A DNA stretch of 64,000 bases, taken from positions 13,313,105-13,377,104 of the forward strand of contig NC_062232.1 in the NCBI RefSeq assembly GCF_902686445.1, given 5' to 3'. Both the position numbers and the translations under genes were made by a program. The notes beneath the pieces are model-generated. The model did not search any database. It was not told where the DNA came from and saw nothing but the letters and a program-made list of their open reading frames with translations. This DNA comes from Sciurus carolinensis (lineage: Eukaryota; Chordata; Mammalia; Rodentia; Sciuridae). Positions 1-12,568 of the stretch are shown here, piece after piece (the stretch's first letter is position 1; the number at the start of each line of letters is the position of its first letter).

Positions 1-1079
1 TCATTTGACCCAATTGAACTTCAGAAGGAGCTGGAACATTTGGTAAACACTAGGGAGGACAATTAGAAAGGAGTAAGAGGTAACCCTCAAAACGATTTCT
101 TTTTGCTCTTAGTCTGGGAGAAACCTAAGCCCTGGAGACATTAGGGGACTACCCACACAAATTTCAGACCTCTTCTGCCAATAGAGCTCTTGATTTCTCT
201 GGCCTGCCTTTCAGGCCTCAATATTTATCACAATGGGGCTCACTCATTGCTAATTTTTAGAAGCCAATTCCTCCAAAAGAAACTGTGAGCAAAATGAAGC
301 ACTAATAGACTCCACCATCGGTTACCCAGTAGCTCCAACCAGAAGCACAAGTGGAGTGAGGCACAATGTGGGTCAGGGCAGGGAGTTTTGATGATGAACC
401 TCCCAGGAGTCAGCAAAGCAGTCCAGCTCTGGGAGGCAACTGTGCTAAGCTCACACCAGCTGCCTAAAGAGAACTCCACATCCTTTGTGATCTGGAGTCT
501 CCTGTTCAGGATCAAAGTAGCTGCCTCGGCAGGGCCCTGAATGTGCAGCAAGGGCTCAGAAAAATGTGGCTGGGGTGTCTCATGTGTAGGCAGAGGTGGG
601 AAGGGAAGCATCTCAGCTGGGCTATAGTTAGTGTTTGGTTTTCAGAGTGGTGTGAGGATCAGAAATGATGAAGGCTAAGCAAATGGGATGAAGCTGGGAA
701 TATAGTGGGGTCTCAGAAGGTGTTAAAGAGATGAAGATAGATAGCCATGGACCAGGACAAAATGATAAGTCTCCCAATCTCTTTTTTAAAAATGTTTTCT
801 TCTGGAGGCTGCCTCCCTAAGCAGGGCCCTGGACAGTCTCTCAGCCCCACTGCACCAATCAGTGGATCCTTTTGGGGTTTCCTACCTTCTTCTTTTCTTT
901 TTAAAGGTATAGTTAGAGTGAAATCAAGACTATAAGTCAAATGTCAGCATTCTCAGAAAAATGAGCCACGTGAGAAATAAGAAGTAAAGCAATTGGAGGA
1001 AGTAGTGAAAGAAAGGATTAAAGATGTTATTACAGCCATGAAATGAGGAAAGTAAGACTTTCTCTAACGCTTGTTCCCT
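1..1079. other. NHS intron, no recognisable feature
   Basis: This stretch lies in the large intron upstream of the first NHS exon in the window. I see no exon with splice borders, no RNA gene and no repeat that I can name. The short open frames here have no recognisable protein similarity. Confidence 0.5.
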
Positions 1080-1265
1080 CCCTCACTCTCTTCCTGCAGC
1101 CTGGCTTTGCTGCTTCTCAAACACTCACACACGATCCTACTTAGGGGCTCTCTGCACTTGTGGTTCTCTCATCTTGGGATTCTTTTATCCCACATTTTCA
1201 CACAGCTCATCTCTTCACTGGATCAGGTATCTACTTAAATGTCACCTTCACAGAGAAGCCTTCTC
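1080..1265 (+). repeat. Ancient L2 LINE 3' region, first half
   Basis: The sequence resembles the L2 3' region: a stretch about secretion-like CT-rich text followed by 'aaatgtcacctt', 'cagagaagcct' and 'tctctcacc', which are typical of L2. It appears to continue at about 1740, so the intervening 0.47 kb may be a later insertion. The assignment is from memory of the consensus. Confidence 0.55.
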
Positions 1266-1739
1266 TCACCATCTCTCTTAGGTCGGGGCCCCCAGAAATA
1301 GATGCTGAGGCAAGGATTTGAGTACAAGTAGTTTCTTTGAGTGATGGGTGCAGAGAACCCAAGTAGGGGAGTTGGGAAGCAAGATGGAGGGAGAAAGAAT
1401 CTGATAGAAGTTACCATGTGGGCAGCTGGAGCTCAAGCATGCTGGGAAACTCTGGAGGAAGGGGGTAGAGCATCCTTCAGAGTTATCTTAACCTCAGAGG
1501 AGAGCATCAGCATCTACTCAAGGGCTGCTCTCAGGGGAACAGAGATCTAACACTCTTGGCTTACCCTGCTTGTGGGACAAGCATTCTCCCATCACTGGAG
1601 AAAAAAGTCACCTTCAGGCAGAGTGTCTCCAAAAGTTCCAAGAAGCAACTTTTGGAGTGTTGACATGAATGCTGTGGGGATGTTGTCAAGGCTAAGCATC
1701 TGCTACACCACTGTCTCCAAAACAGCAATGATATCATTC

Positions 1740-1930
1740 TTGATCTCCTTACACCACTTTCTTACTTCCTCACAGAACTTCAGCCACTTGACATAATATC
1801 TGTTTGTTTGTCATATACCTCTCTTGTTAGACAGCAAGCCCCAGGAGGACAGAGACCTCATAGGTCCTTCAGTGCCTCAGAACAGGATAGTAGATGCTCA
1901 GTAATTATTTGTAGAATGAATGAATATTCA
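1740..1930 (+). repeat. Ancient L2 LINE 3' end, second half
   Basis: This stretch matches the characteristic end of L2: a 'caagccccaggaggacagag' segment, then 'agatgctcagtaattattt' and 'gaatgaatgaat'. It is old and diverged. It probably belongs with the fragment ending near 1265. Confidence 0.65.
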
Positions 1931-2029
1931 GAGAAAGATGGGGACTTGTCATTGACATCAATGTTATCCTTGGCACTTATTATCCTTCACATGCGAAAGT
2001 GTGGAAGAAGAGCACAAAAATAAGTTGTA

Positions 2030-4230
2030 GGAACAAAGACAAGCATCACACAATGGTGGTCTAGGACTGATATTCCCACATGAGTCGTTAAAGAGTGAGG
2101 ACTAGACAACAATAAGTCATTCCAGTTTCTTGGTCTGATTTTCCAGGGACTCAATGATTTCATTCATTTTTTAAGGCATAAAAGCTTATTTGGGGCTCAT
2201 GGTTTCAGAGGTCTCAGTCCATAGACTTTGGGACCTGAGGTGAAGAATTTCATTCTTGACATGGCCATAATCACTATTACTTTTGCCCCATGTACCAAAT
2301 GGAAACAACAACAATGACAGGAGAGTCTTTGCAGATTGGGAAATGTAATGTCTACAAAAGGGAAAGTCTAGTCTTAGGCCAGTAGAGGACCCATGTCAAG
2401 GATGACAGGAAAGAAATGTGGAAGGGACAGAGAATGAAAGTAGTGAAAGTGATGGAGAAACTGCAGTCCAGGGAAGCTGGAGACAAGAAAAGGACCTAAC
2501 AATTTCTTCATTTTTTTAAGTTCTCACTAAAAGTCAAATATTCAACTGAAATGTTATTCATTTTTGAGTTGAGTTTTTTGGGCCTATCTCAGTAAACACC
2601 ACTCACCCCAAGCCCCAAATCCTTACTTGATACTAAAAAGACCCTGTTAATTCAGACCTTGAGCTGTCTACACCAGGCTGCTGACTTGAATTCCCCCCAG
2701 GAGGAGGAAACATCTGAAGTTCATTGTCCCCCAAAAGGCAGCTTATTTGGACTACCCCGGTGGATCCTGTCCTCTATGAGTTTGCAGAAAACTCTACCAC
2801 AAAGGACACTGGCATTTCTGGAATGGACTTCAGCCCATAGCCACTATGTAATAAAGACCACAGGGGGCACAATGGTGAGAGGGGTGGAAATTTGGGCAGC
2901 TCTATATGCCACTCATTGCAGCTGGGTTTTATTCTGAAAAGAACAAACCTTTCCCTGAGTGGATAAGAGGCAAATGAACATTGTACTCATCAAACCCAGT
3001 GGCTTGACAGTTTTTAAAAGAAAGTGGAAGAAAAAGTCAGAACTTTGGTCTAAAGTTATTCTTAAATAAAACGAGATTCCCAAACCATGTTTAGGTGGCA
3101 GTTACTTCTCTTCGGTATTTTTGCTGCTTCACATAAACATCCTTGTCCTGATATTTAGTTCCCTGCAGAACTGACAGAAGAGGTTCCATGACAGCCCACA
3201 AAAAGGGATCTGTCTGTCTACACAGGACTAAGTTGACATCTTTAATTTCATTCACTAGCAACTTTGGGAAACAGCCAGTTAGAGGGGTGGCTTATGGGTT
3301 GTGTGAGTATAATGAAATAATTAATGGTTCTCATTTGTTACTGGAATGACCAGATTAGCCAGCTGTTTTTGCAATGTGAAATTCTATCAAACATACCTAT
3401 TGCTGGGGTTAATCTGTTGTTAAAACAGCCGTGTGACCCTACAGGTGGATGACTTGGAACACTGATTGGGCTTAAAACAGACCTCTGGGTTAATGTTGTT
3501 GATTCATTCCACTGGGTTTGCTGGTTGGTGGCATCTGTGTTTTAACCTCTCTTCCCATTGCTGCATGAGTCTGAGGCTATAAAGAAAAACACTGACAAAA
3601 ATACCTTCTTACTCTTTTCTGATCTTGCTCCTTGGCTAAGTTGATCTGGCCTTGATGTCTGGGAGCCAGTGAAGCTCTGCAAGGAAAGTCAATGTGCAAA
3701 GCTGGATGGCCCTGTGAAGGCAAGAGCCAGGGTGGGTTGGTTGACTTGCTGCAAGGACCCGGGCAGGCATCTCAGCCTGGGCCAGGCTGCAGGCACCCCA
3801 AAGTCCCCAGACACTGCTGAGCTCAGCATTTTGGCTCACTGGGTGCTTGCAGCATTGGCTACTTTACAGGGCTGATTTGGGCAAGTATGTGCTAGGACAA
3901 AGAGTTCCTTTGCCTGCAGAGTCCTAGAGATAATTTAGAGGTAGAGTTTGGGGAGAAAGAGCAAAGAGGGGCAAAAGATAGTGCTTAGCAGAGCTGCAGC
4001 AGAAAAACAGAACCCTATTTAGTGCACCCTCCTGCACAGCCCTCATTTCCGCGAATGCCCTGAAGCAACCAGAAAGTCAGCCTGACTTCTGTGCATCTGG
4101 TTTTCCAGGAAAAGCTTTTGTTAATGCCAACTGTAAATTGAGGGGGTGGTTTTAAGGGTGTTTTCTAAAGAATGAAAACTTTGGCAGATTATTTTTACAG
4201 CATACAGCTGTATTTACCAACATTAAGTAA
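2030..4230. other. NHS intron, no recognisable gene
   Basis: Intronic sequence of ordinary composition. I found no exon with plausible splice borders, no RNA gene and no clear repeat. The open frames at 2659-2937 and 3636-3875 overlap on both strands and look like chance. Confidence 0.45.
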
Positions 4231-4984
4231 CCTTGTTCATTCATTTGGCAAGCATTGTTGAGGACCTACTATGTGCCTGATGCTGTGCTTAAGCACTGAG
4301 ATATAGAAGAAATACTCCTTGTCTCAGAAAAGCATGTGGTCTGATAGGGAAAGAAGCAACTACAACAGGGTTTGGGGGTGCTGCCATGGCAACCCAGGCT
4401 CCCCCAGTTCAGAAATAGTCATAATTAGGGAGTAGTTCTGATGGGCTTACATTTGTAGTAATCTAGAAAACATATATGCTAAGCGAATTAAAAGATGACA
4501 AGTATAAATGACTTAAAGGGACAGAAGACCATCCATTGAAACAATAGAGCAGTGAAAGCAGAAGTCCACTGTAATGAGCAGGTAAGCTTCTCAAAGCATT
4601 GGCCTAAAAGGGACAAGCTTCTGATTACACCGTTGCCATCTGAGCTGAGGGGAGATCAGGAAGAGGAAAAATGTCAATTAAAAGTAAGAAAGCCACAAGA
4701 TGTAGAGTGAATCATTTATGGCACAGAGTCACATCCATTTGCACATGTTGACACATAGGCCAGTGCTCTAGACCATTGCTCAATGGCAGGATGCAAAAGA
4801 GTCACAAGAAAGTCCATTTCTAGCCTCAATAGCTTGTCTGAAGCTCCACTTTGGATGGGCATTCCCCTTCATGTGGCATGTTAGGCTTGAGCTCCTCATC
4901 CTGGCCACAAAGCCCATCCATTGAATGACTTTAGTATTCCTTTCTGGGATTCAACACAGTTACCCCATACAAACATTGGCTCCT

Positions 4985-5185
4985 TCATGGGCCAGTGGTG
5001 TGGGGCAGAAAGATCTTGGGCTTTGGAATCACATATACTTACTTCAAGTCCTGGCTCTAGCATTTATAATTTTGGGGTCTTCTGGGCAAGTTTCTGAATT
5101 TCTCAGTACCTAATCAGGAAGCTGGAAATAATAAAATATGCATCCAGGTTTTATTGTGGGAACCAAATAAGATGACTTATACTGG
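4985..5185 (+). repeat. MIR SINE
   Basis: The order of segments fits MIR: 'cttgggctttggaatcaca', 'caagtcctggctctagca', a 'gggcaagtttctgaatttctcagt' segment and a late 'aaataagatgac'. It is diverged, as expected of an ancient mammalian SINE. Confidence 0.7.
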
Positions 5186-5229
5186 GATCCTAACCCAGCG
5201 TGTGCTTCATCCACATGCCTGAGTGGTGT

Positions 5230-5740
5230 TTGTCTTCCCCCTAGGCAGCTCCCTAATCTACTCCTCTCTGTTTCACACAACTCCTGGTCCAGCCATGATG
5301 AACTTACTCCTTGAACCCTCACTGGTAGGCTGTGGCCTTCATATTAGGTTGGATCCTAGGAAATTGCCAATATTCAAATCTTTTTTAATTTCAGAAGGGA
5401 AATTTCATATCATTCACCCTCATGCTTCAGCATGTGCTGATATCTCCCAGCATTGGCCTCCCTCCCTGTCAATCCTATTGTCCACTAATGTCCCCCAAAT
5501 TCAGTGTTACCTCTTCCCTGTACCTTTTCCAGAATCAGAGAGCATTACTCTTGAACCAGAGTGGAACTCGGGGCTTCCCTCAGGGTGCACACTTCATCCT
5601 ATCTTGTATAATCATCTAATTTGTCTAATCTGGCTACCAGGTTATAAACTCCTCGAGGGCACTGATGGTGTCCCTTTCTCCTGAAAGTACCTCTGCACGG
5701 TCCTTGGAATATAATAATAGATGACACATTTGCTTTACTA
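5230..5740 (+). repeat. Ancient L2 LINE 3' region
   Basis: The right part reads 'aaactcctcgagggcactga', 'gtgtccctttctcc' and 'cacggtccttggaatata', which is the L2 3'-terminal pattern. The 153-codon open frame from 5223 is a chance frame across it, not a gene. Confidence 0.6.
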
Positions 5741-5783
5741 GACCCAAGTGCGTTTAGATAGGGCCTCCAGTCCACTTGGAAGG

Positions 5784-6204
5784 TATTATAGTTTGGAAAT
5801 GAAGTGTTCCCCAAATACTCCTGTGCTAATGCAGGAATGTTTGGAGGTAAAATAAATTGTGACAGCTGTAACCAAATCAGTCCATCCTACCTTGAAAGGA
5901 CTGCGTGGTAAACTAGAGGGGCAAGGCTAGAGGAGGTGGGTCACTGGGGACATGCCCTGGAAGGGTTCATCTTCTTTGTGGTCCCCTTCCCCTTTCTCTG
6001 TCCGCTTCCTGGGCACCATGAAGTGAGCAGCACTCCTCTGCTGTGTCCTTCTACCATGATATTCTTCCTCATTTTGGCCCAAAGCAATGAATTCAGCTGA
6101 CCATGGACTAAACCTCTGAAACTGTGAGCCAAAATAAACCTTTCTTCCTCTAACTTGTTCTTGTCAGGAATTTTGGTCACAGCAATAAAAAGCTGACTAA
6201 CACA
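5784..6204 (+). mobile_element. MaLR-type solo LTR with 5-bp duplication
   Basis: A 421-bp element begins 'tattatagtttgg' and ends 'gctgactaacaca', the layout of MaLR LTRs. It is flanked by the 5-bp direct repeat 'gaagg' at 5779-5783 and 6205-6209, the duplication length known for the ERVL/MaLR class. Inside, 'caaaataaacctttcttcc' supplies an AATAAA-type polyadenylation signal close to the end. No internal proviral sequence is seen beside it, so it is read as a solo LTR. Confidence 0.75.
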
Positions 6205-6214
6205 GAAGGACTGG

Positions 6215-9030
6215 GCTCAAAGTCTTCTTGTGAACCTCTGCACCTTGCTAGCCAATACTGGGGCCCAAGACCTGTGTTCTCTGTCATGACCCTCTAGAAT
6301 CAGTTGCCTGCTACAACTGCTCTCTTCTCTTCCCACCGCAGCCTCCCTCCTTAACAAATCAACCTGAGAAGAGAAATGCAACAGAAATGCCTTCAACTTG
6401 GGAGGGGAAGTAGGGTGTTATTTATCTATGTTGAAAGATTATTGAATTTTTGGATCCTCAATTGCTTATTAAAAGCTATAAAGTCAAACGATAGGAAATT
6501 GCTGATATCCAACTATTTTTACCTAAAAAAATGTCAGTTTCATTTGATTCAACCAAGTTCCTTGGTATTTGGGCTCATTCACAGTCACTCATGGGTGAAG
6601 CTGTCTGATCCCTGTGTGTGGTCCACTCACCAAATCCTTGGTGGAGAAATCCTCATGGAGGCTCCTCGCAGCTTCTGATGGGTCTGTGGCCTTTGGCAGA
6701 TTCTGCCTTTGCTCGTGGAGTTTCCATCATAGGCTCTGGATTCAAAAAAGGCTAGCTCATTTCCCTTTTCCCTGCAGGTGCCAACATAAGTGTTTGATCT
6801 CTGGGATAAATGCCAAGACCTCCAGGCTTGAGTTTTCAAGTTTTCTGGAGATCAAAGGCTGTCCTCATCACTGCGTGGGCTTCTCTATGCTGTTACTCAA
6901 AAGAGCCAGCCCAGCTCCTCTGAGGGCCAGTGGCAGAGTTCACCAGAGATGGAGATGTGGAAGGAAGGGGAGGAGCTCTTAGTTCTCTAAATATGATGGC
7001 ACGTGGGGCACATGAGCATGAAGGACAAGAAGGTTTGGAGATTTTTCTCAGATGAATTGTAAATTTAAAATGCAATAACTTTCAATGGATTTTAGCTATT
7101 CGTGAACTAGCTCCACCTGAATGGTGACTGGGAGTCTATTCTAATTTTCTTGTTTTATGTACTCAAAAGAATATGTGGGACCTTAACATCATCACATTCA
7201 GCACCTTCAATCATTTCATGTGACTTTCAAACAAAGTCCCCTTTACTGTGCATTTTTTAGTAGAAGATACCCTGAAGACAAAGGAAAAAAATCTAAAACT
7301 GAATTCATTTGTCATATTGCAGTCATTTTGCAACTATTCAAATAAGTAATTGTGTCACTGTCATTAGGATTCAAGATTTTTCAGTGTAAGAGAAAAGAGA
7401 TCAATTATGAAATTAAGGAAGTTAAATTAAAACCTGTAATCTTAGATTTGAATTGGAAGTAGCAGTTTAAACTCATGATTTTTTCCTACCTTCTGAAGCT
7501 TACCTGTCTTCTAGTAGTGTCTACTGAAGAAGCCTAGAATTAATGACAACCTAGCAATGTGAATCCCCCTGGTATGCAGAGTGTGGTATCTAAAGGCTGC
7601 TCCATCTAAGAGCAGCCAGGGTTTCTTGAAGAAAGGGCTGATTCCAAGACTGGGGCAGCAATTGTGCAAGACAAATCTGGGACACCTCCCTCGGTATCTC
7701 TGCAAAGTTAGCTAGACCCAGGTTAATTGAGTCACAAGGGAACCCATCATTTCTGACACCAGATTGAATACATCCTGGGTTAAGTAATCCCCACTCATCT
7801 AGCCATGTCTTTATGGTGAGCACAGAACTCATTACAAATATTTAGGCTTTGGGGTGGAAAGTTCCTTGGAGAAGAATGCCTTTTGACTTGCAGACTCATG
7901 TATTATAGCTTCTTTGTTGGCCCAACAAAGGGCATTATTTATTTTCTGCCTATGAAGATACTAATTAGCAAGTAATAGTTCTAAGGAAGTTTAGTAGCAG
8001 TGGTGTGTGGGGCCCATTATAAGTATTTAAAATTCCCCCATCATTGCTGATGATCTCTTAGTAAATTTTAAGAGACTAACCTCTACCTGGGAGACTTATT
8101 AGCATATGTAATTCGATGTCACATGCTAATTACCTCACTGCTTCACAGTCTAACCAAGCCAAGTGCATCTGTCCTTGAGGACCAAAGAGGCTCCATGGAC
8201 CCTATTGGGAAATAGGACCCTCTTCCTTGTTATCCAGCTGTTGCATGCACAGTTTCCTAAATAGAAAGGAGGATCTTCTCATGCTTTTTCTGACCTGCCT
8301 CTCCCATGCCAGCTGTACTTTCTTCCCTGGAATGTCATATGTCATGTTATGACATTACATCTTTGTTTGAGCAGGAGTGAAGGGACTTTAAAATATACTA
8401 ATCTTTGTTAGTACTGTGACTTCTTTCCTTTTTGTATTCCCACAAGGAGAGCCTGCTCTTGAGGGGCCAAGAGTGCCAAAGGCTGATACTCATGGGCTTC
8501 CCTACAATCAATTTCATATAGTTCTTTGCAAATAATGGAAACAGATTTGTGACATTCTCAAAAGGGTTTTACTTTTAAAGAATTCTTGGAATTTTGAAAG
8601 TTGCTCTTCACTATTCATTTGTCTCTCCTGAAAGATCAAATTCCTTATTTCTGATCAGGAATATCTTTTCTATGCTCTAACCTGTTTGCAAACTGGTAGC
8701 ACTACCAGAGTCTCTTCAGGGAATGTGAGCTAATGAGGCATGGACTGGACCAAGCCTACATTTCTCCTCCTGATTCAACCTCAGGAGGCTCAGGCATGGA
8801 ATCCTGGAAAATTGGAACAAAGAGTTCATGATTTGTTGGTGAGATGGTTATTTTCAGTCCCGGTTGCTGGTTTTAGCAACTTCCATCTAAGAAACAGTGG
8901 CCCCTCTACTAAAGGTAACCTTTGGGTTGATCTAACTATTGTATTGAACTATTGAGATCACTTTTGTAGGCCATAATGGTCAAATATCACCAATTTAATA
9001 TGGTTCAATCTAATACCTACCTCGTTGCCT
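6215..9030. other. NHS intron, mostly unique sequence
   Basis: I see no exon, RNA gene or assignable repeat. The stretch around 8040-8160 is rich in homeodomain-like ATTA/TAAT cores and is treated separately as a finding. Confidence 0.4.
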
Positions 9031-9034
9031 TGTC

Positions 9035-9195
9035 TCAGTGGTCCACCAACTGACAACATCAGCATTCCCTGGGGCCTCATTACAAATGCAAATTCCTGGA
9101 CTCCATCCCAGATCTCATACATCAATATCTTTTCTTTTTTTTAACCAAGATCTCTAGGCAATTCTTTGGCATGTTGAAGTTTGAGAAGCAATACT
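9035..9195 (+). mobile_element. MER5A-like hAT DNA transposon fossil
   Basis: The sequence follows the non-autonomous hAT element MER5A: 'cagtggtccaccaac', 'acaacatcagcattcc', 'ggggcctcattacaaatgca' and a matching complementary end 'gaagtttgagaagcaa'. It is diverged and has a short T-rich interruption in the middle. Confidence 0.6.
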
Positions 9196-9649
9196 TTAAA
9201 CCATTATGTTAATATTTAGGTCTGTCTTTGGGAGTAGCCTTCTAAGTTTCCCGACAACATGGTTTGTATTGGTACAGCCTCTCATACAATGATGGTTCCT
9301 TATTCAGAACAAATATTTCCACCAGCACTGTTGAGCCAGGAATGGTACATTTAGACAGAAACAAATATGAATCCTTTACCTCTTATGTATGTTCTATGGA
9401 TATGATAATTTAAACTATATGATTTCTATCTATTTGCCTGACAATTGCCACTTTTGTGTTGGGTGTTTTTAAAAGGATACAACTTGGATATATAAGGATA
9501 TATATCTCCAGTCTGCTTCCCATCCCTTTGATTAGGGAGATGGGCCCTGGGGTAAACAGTGCCCTGATAGCCTCTATTGCAAACTGGCAGTGAAAGGAGA
9601 GGCCTCTTCAGTCTAAGGACAGCAAAATTTCCAGTTCAGCTCATGGGAC

Positions 9650-10080
9650 AGTCACAATCAAAGGAAACTATGAACTAGGTAAAGATTTTGTAAAAGAGAT
9701 GTTCATTGCAGTGTGTTTTATAAATTGGAACTAATCTGATGTCCAATGCTAGGAGAATGACTAAACTACAATATATCTGTGTGGTAGAATATTATGTAAC
9801 TGTTAATAAATATTGTTTCTGAGAAAGTATATGAAGAATTTTATCCACAAGGGAAAATTCTTTTACTTTTAAAAAGTATTCAAGAAGGCATGTATGTCAA
9901 ATGTTAACTATATAAAAATGCATGAGAAAATTAACTGCTTGGAGACATGCTAGTGTGCTCATAGGGCCTTAGGTGACAGGATTATATATGGTTTTTCTCC
10001 TATTTTAGATTTTTTTGAACTTTCCACAGAATTCTACTCTTTTATTGGGAATAGGAGAAGTCTTCGAAAATTATATTTTA
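9650..10080 (+). repeat. Old L1/HAL1 LINE fragment
   Basis: The text resembles the distal part of an old L1-type ORF2: 'aattggaactaatctgatg', 'aatgactaaactacaatat' and 'gtagaatattatgtaact'. It is heavily diverged and has no usable open frame. Confidence 0.45.
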
Positions 10081-10408
10081 TTAAGAGATTGTATGTTTGT
10101 GTGTGTGTAATAGAGCATTTTAATCTTTGTAACCCTTTTACTTAATATATACTAGACATGTAATAAATGTTTGAAAGAAAGGAAAGAGAAAAAAAGATTG
10201 AGTGAATGAATAAATACTATACCATAAGCACTTAGATGACAGGGACCCTGCCTTGGACATCTGTGTGTCCCTTGATTCCTAGCCCAAAGCTTTGAGAAAG
10301 TAGCTGCTGAATCCAAGTGTGTGAACATAAATGAATGTCCAGATTTCTTGGACTGCTAGACATGTCAACTTTATCCAATAAGTTTTCTTACTTAAAAACC
10401 AAGTTAAA

Positions 10409-10608
10409 GCCAGGCAAGGTGGCACATGTCTGCAGTCCCAGTGACTTGGGAGGCTGAGGCGGGAGGATGACAAGTCCAAGGCCAGCCTCAGGGACTTAGC
10501 ACTTAGCGAGGCCCTAAGCAACTTAGTGAGATCCTGTCTCAAAACAAAAGCAGGGGAGTCCTGGTGATGTGGCTCAATGATTAAGAGCCCTGTGTTCAAT
10601 TCCCTGTG
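10409..10608 (+). mobile_element. B1/ID composite SINE
   Basis: A 7SL-derived part ('gccaggcaaggtggcac', 'cagtgacttgggaggctgag') is followed by an ID-like tRNA part ('ctggtgatgtggctcaatg', 'gttcaattccctgtgcc') and a short A-rich tail. This dimeric architecture is typical of squirrel-related rodents. Similar 'aaccaagtta/aacaaagtta' strings flank it. Confidence 0.8.
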
Positions 10609-10805
10609 CCAAATAAACAAAGTTAGTACTTCCCTAAGTCAGTGTTACCTATAGCTTAGAGGGTCTTCTAAAACATCTTTGGGCCATACAATGCGTACTC
10701 TCCATGCAAGACTCTGCCCTCCTCACCTGCTTTCCCAGTCCTTCTGTTTTTGCTTTCTTTCTGCTGCCACACTTCCCTCTCTGCCTCTCCTCCCTAACCT
10801 CTTTT

Positions 10806-11117
10806 TTTAAAAAAATGTTTTATTTGTTCTTTTTAGTAATATATGACAGTAGAATGTATTTTGACATACCATACCTACATGGAGTATAACTTCCCATTCT
10901 TGTGGTCGTATATGATGTGGAGTTTCACTGCTTGTGTAATCATATATGCACAAAGGAAAGTTACGTCCATTCATTCCACTGTCTTTCCTGTTCCCATTCC
11001 CCTCCCTTCCCTTTATTCCCCCTGTCCAATCTCGTGAACCCATTGTCACCCCCCCCCCCCCCCCCCCCCGCCTATTGTGAGTCAGCATCCGCATATCAGA
11101 GAGAGCATTGACCTTTG
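10806..11117 (-). mobile_element. Young 5'-truncated L1 3' end
   Basis: A 312-bp L1 3' end is inserted antisense to NHS; its A tail appears as T's at the left border. The 14-bp duplication 'ccctaacctctttt' flanks it exactly at 10792-10805 and 11118-11131. It contains a run of 21 C's at 11049-11069, which is a G run on the L1 sense strand. It resembles the copies at 14506 and 50707. Confidence 0.9.
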
Positions 11118-11405
11118 CCCTAACCTCTTTTGATACTAGTCTGCCCCCTCTCTAGACTCCTGTGGTTGAGAACTTCTTCTTTATATCGGATCTAAATTTC
11201 ATCTATTGTTATTCTGTAGATAAATAAAACCCATAGTGGTGCAAAACCTCACTTGAGCTATTTGTGCCAATTTCATTTCCCTGCCAAACTCTACAGGGAG
11301 TCATTAATAAGCAACACAAGCAATCAAACACAATTCCTTTAAGCATTTACATGGGACAGTGCCTGGTATTGCCAGGATTGTAAAGAAGTATAAGATGTGA
11401 CTTCT

Positions 11406-11407
11406 AT

Positions 11408-11450
<43 letters not shown>

Positions 11451-11536
11451 TTTTGGGGGAGTGCTTGGGATTGAACCCAGGGCCTTGTGCTTACAAGGCA
11501 AGCACTCTATCGACTGAGCTATCTCCCCAGCCCCCC
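11406..11536 (-). mobile_element. ID SINE with expanded TTTA tail
   Basis: An antisense ID element (tRNA-Ala-derived, with the A-box and B-box motifs) is flanked by the exact 14-bp duplication 'aagatgtgacttct' at 11392-11405 and 11537-11550. Its A-rich tail has become a (TTTA)n microsatellite on the + strand, about 11406-11453. Confidence 0.93.
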
Positions 11537-11554
11537 AAGATGTGACTTCTCTTG

Positions 11555-12500
11555 ACAGGACTGTATGGACATGGTTGCAGAGCTAAGGTATGTGTACGTA
11601 ACCATCTAAGGAAGTCTGAGAGGAGTGCAAAGAAGAGGTGGAAAACTGTCCCAGCAACTCGGAGGGAAGCTTGGAGGTGGGGTGGAGATGAGAATGTTGT
11701 GGCGGAAGAGGGTCTTAGAGGATGGCTACATGGCAAGCGTTAGGAGTATTCTATGTACACAAGGCAACCAAAGTAACCAAATCACACCCTTCTTCCCTGA
11801 GTCAATCCCCTCCTGGGTTGTTTGTTCTGGAAAGCACAGAATGCAGAGGGACAGAATATAGGAAAGGAAAGGAATTCAGATATTTCATATATGGAGTAGC
11901 TACATGTTACCCAGCCTTGTGTCTTTAACTGGAAAGGGAAAAAAAGGGAGTTCATGTTTTTCCATTACTGTAACAAAGGTTTTCATCAGTATCATCTTCT
12001 CATGATAAAATGTAACAGTGTCAGCCTCAATGTAGCTATTAGTTGTTTCTGGTAGCATCAGAGTAGCTCTTGGCAGGGGTGACCTTTGGGGCACCCAGGC
12101 TCTATAAGAGAACACAGGGCAAACATTGGTTTCTGTTGCTGGTTCATCCCAAAGTTTGCTCCCTGAACTGAAGAGCTTCTGGAATCCTGAAATAAAATGG
12201 CTGGTTTCATAGAGTCTGGGTGAAGAATTTTTTTGTTTTGTTGGTTTGTTTGTTTTGTCAAAGGATAACCTGTGAAAAGTGATAGGCAGCAAATTATGAC
12301 TAAGAGCCTTTAGGGCACAGAAGCCAGCCCTGGGAAGTACATGGACCCAGGAGACCTGGGCTTTGAGTTCTGCCTCTTCCAAAACTCAGATTTTAGGTCA
12401 AATGTTTGGACATAGGTTTCCTCATAAAAATATAAGAGGGGCTGCCTAAACAGTGGCTTTTACAGTGTGTTGACTGCTACCCAGAGTAAGAAATGCAGTT
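11555..12500. other. NHS intron, no recognisable feature
   Basis: Intronic sequence without exon, RNA gene or clear repeat. The 160-codon minus-strand frame at 11900-12382 has no recognisable domain and is taken as chance. Confidence 0.4.
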
Positions 12501-12523
12501 TTATATCACAACCAAGTATACAC

Positions 12524-12526
12524 CAC

Positions 12527-12567
<41 letters not shown>

Positions 12568-12568
12568 A
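12524..12568. repeat. (CA)n microsatellite
   Basis: A run of CA dinucleotides interrupted near its start by CCCA units. Confidence 0.95.

Noticed and set aside
5223..5684. 153-codon + strand open frame
   Set aside because: It runs across an L2 LINE remnant, has no recognisable domain and no splice context.
10279..10620. 113-codon minus-strand frame resembling Alu-type protein translations
   Set aside because: It is the antisense translation of a composite SINE.
11900..12382. 160-codon minus-strand open frame
   Set aside because: Low-complexity and no known motif; chance in intronic sequence.
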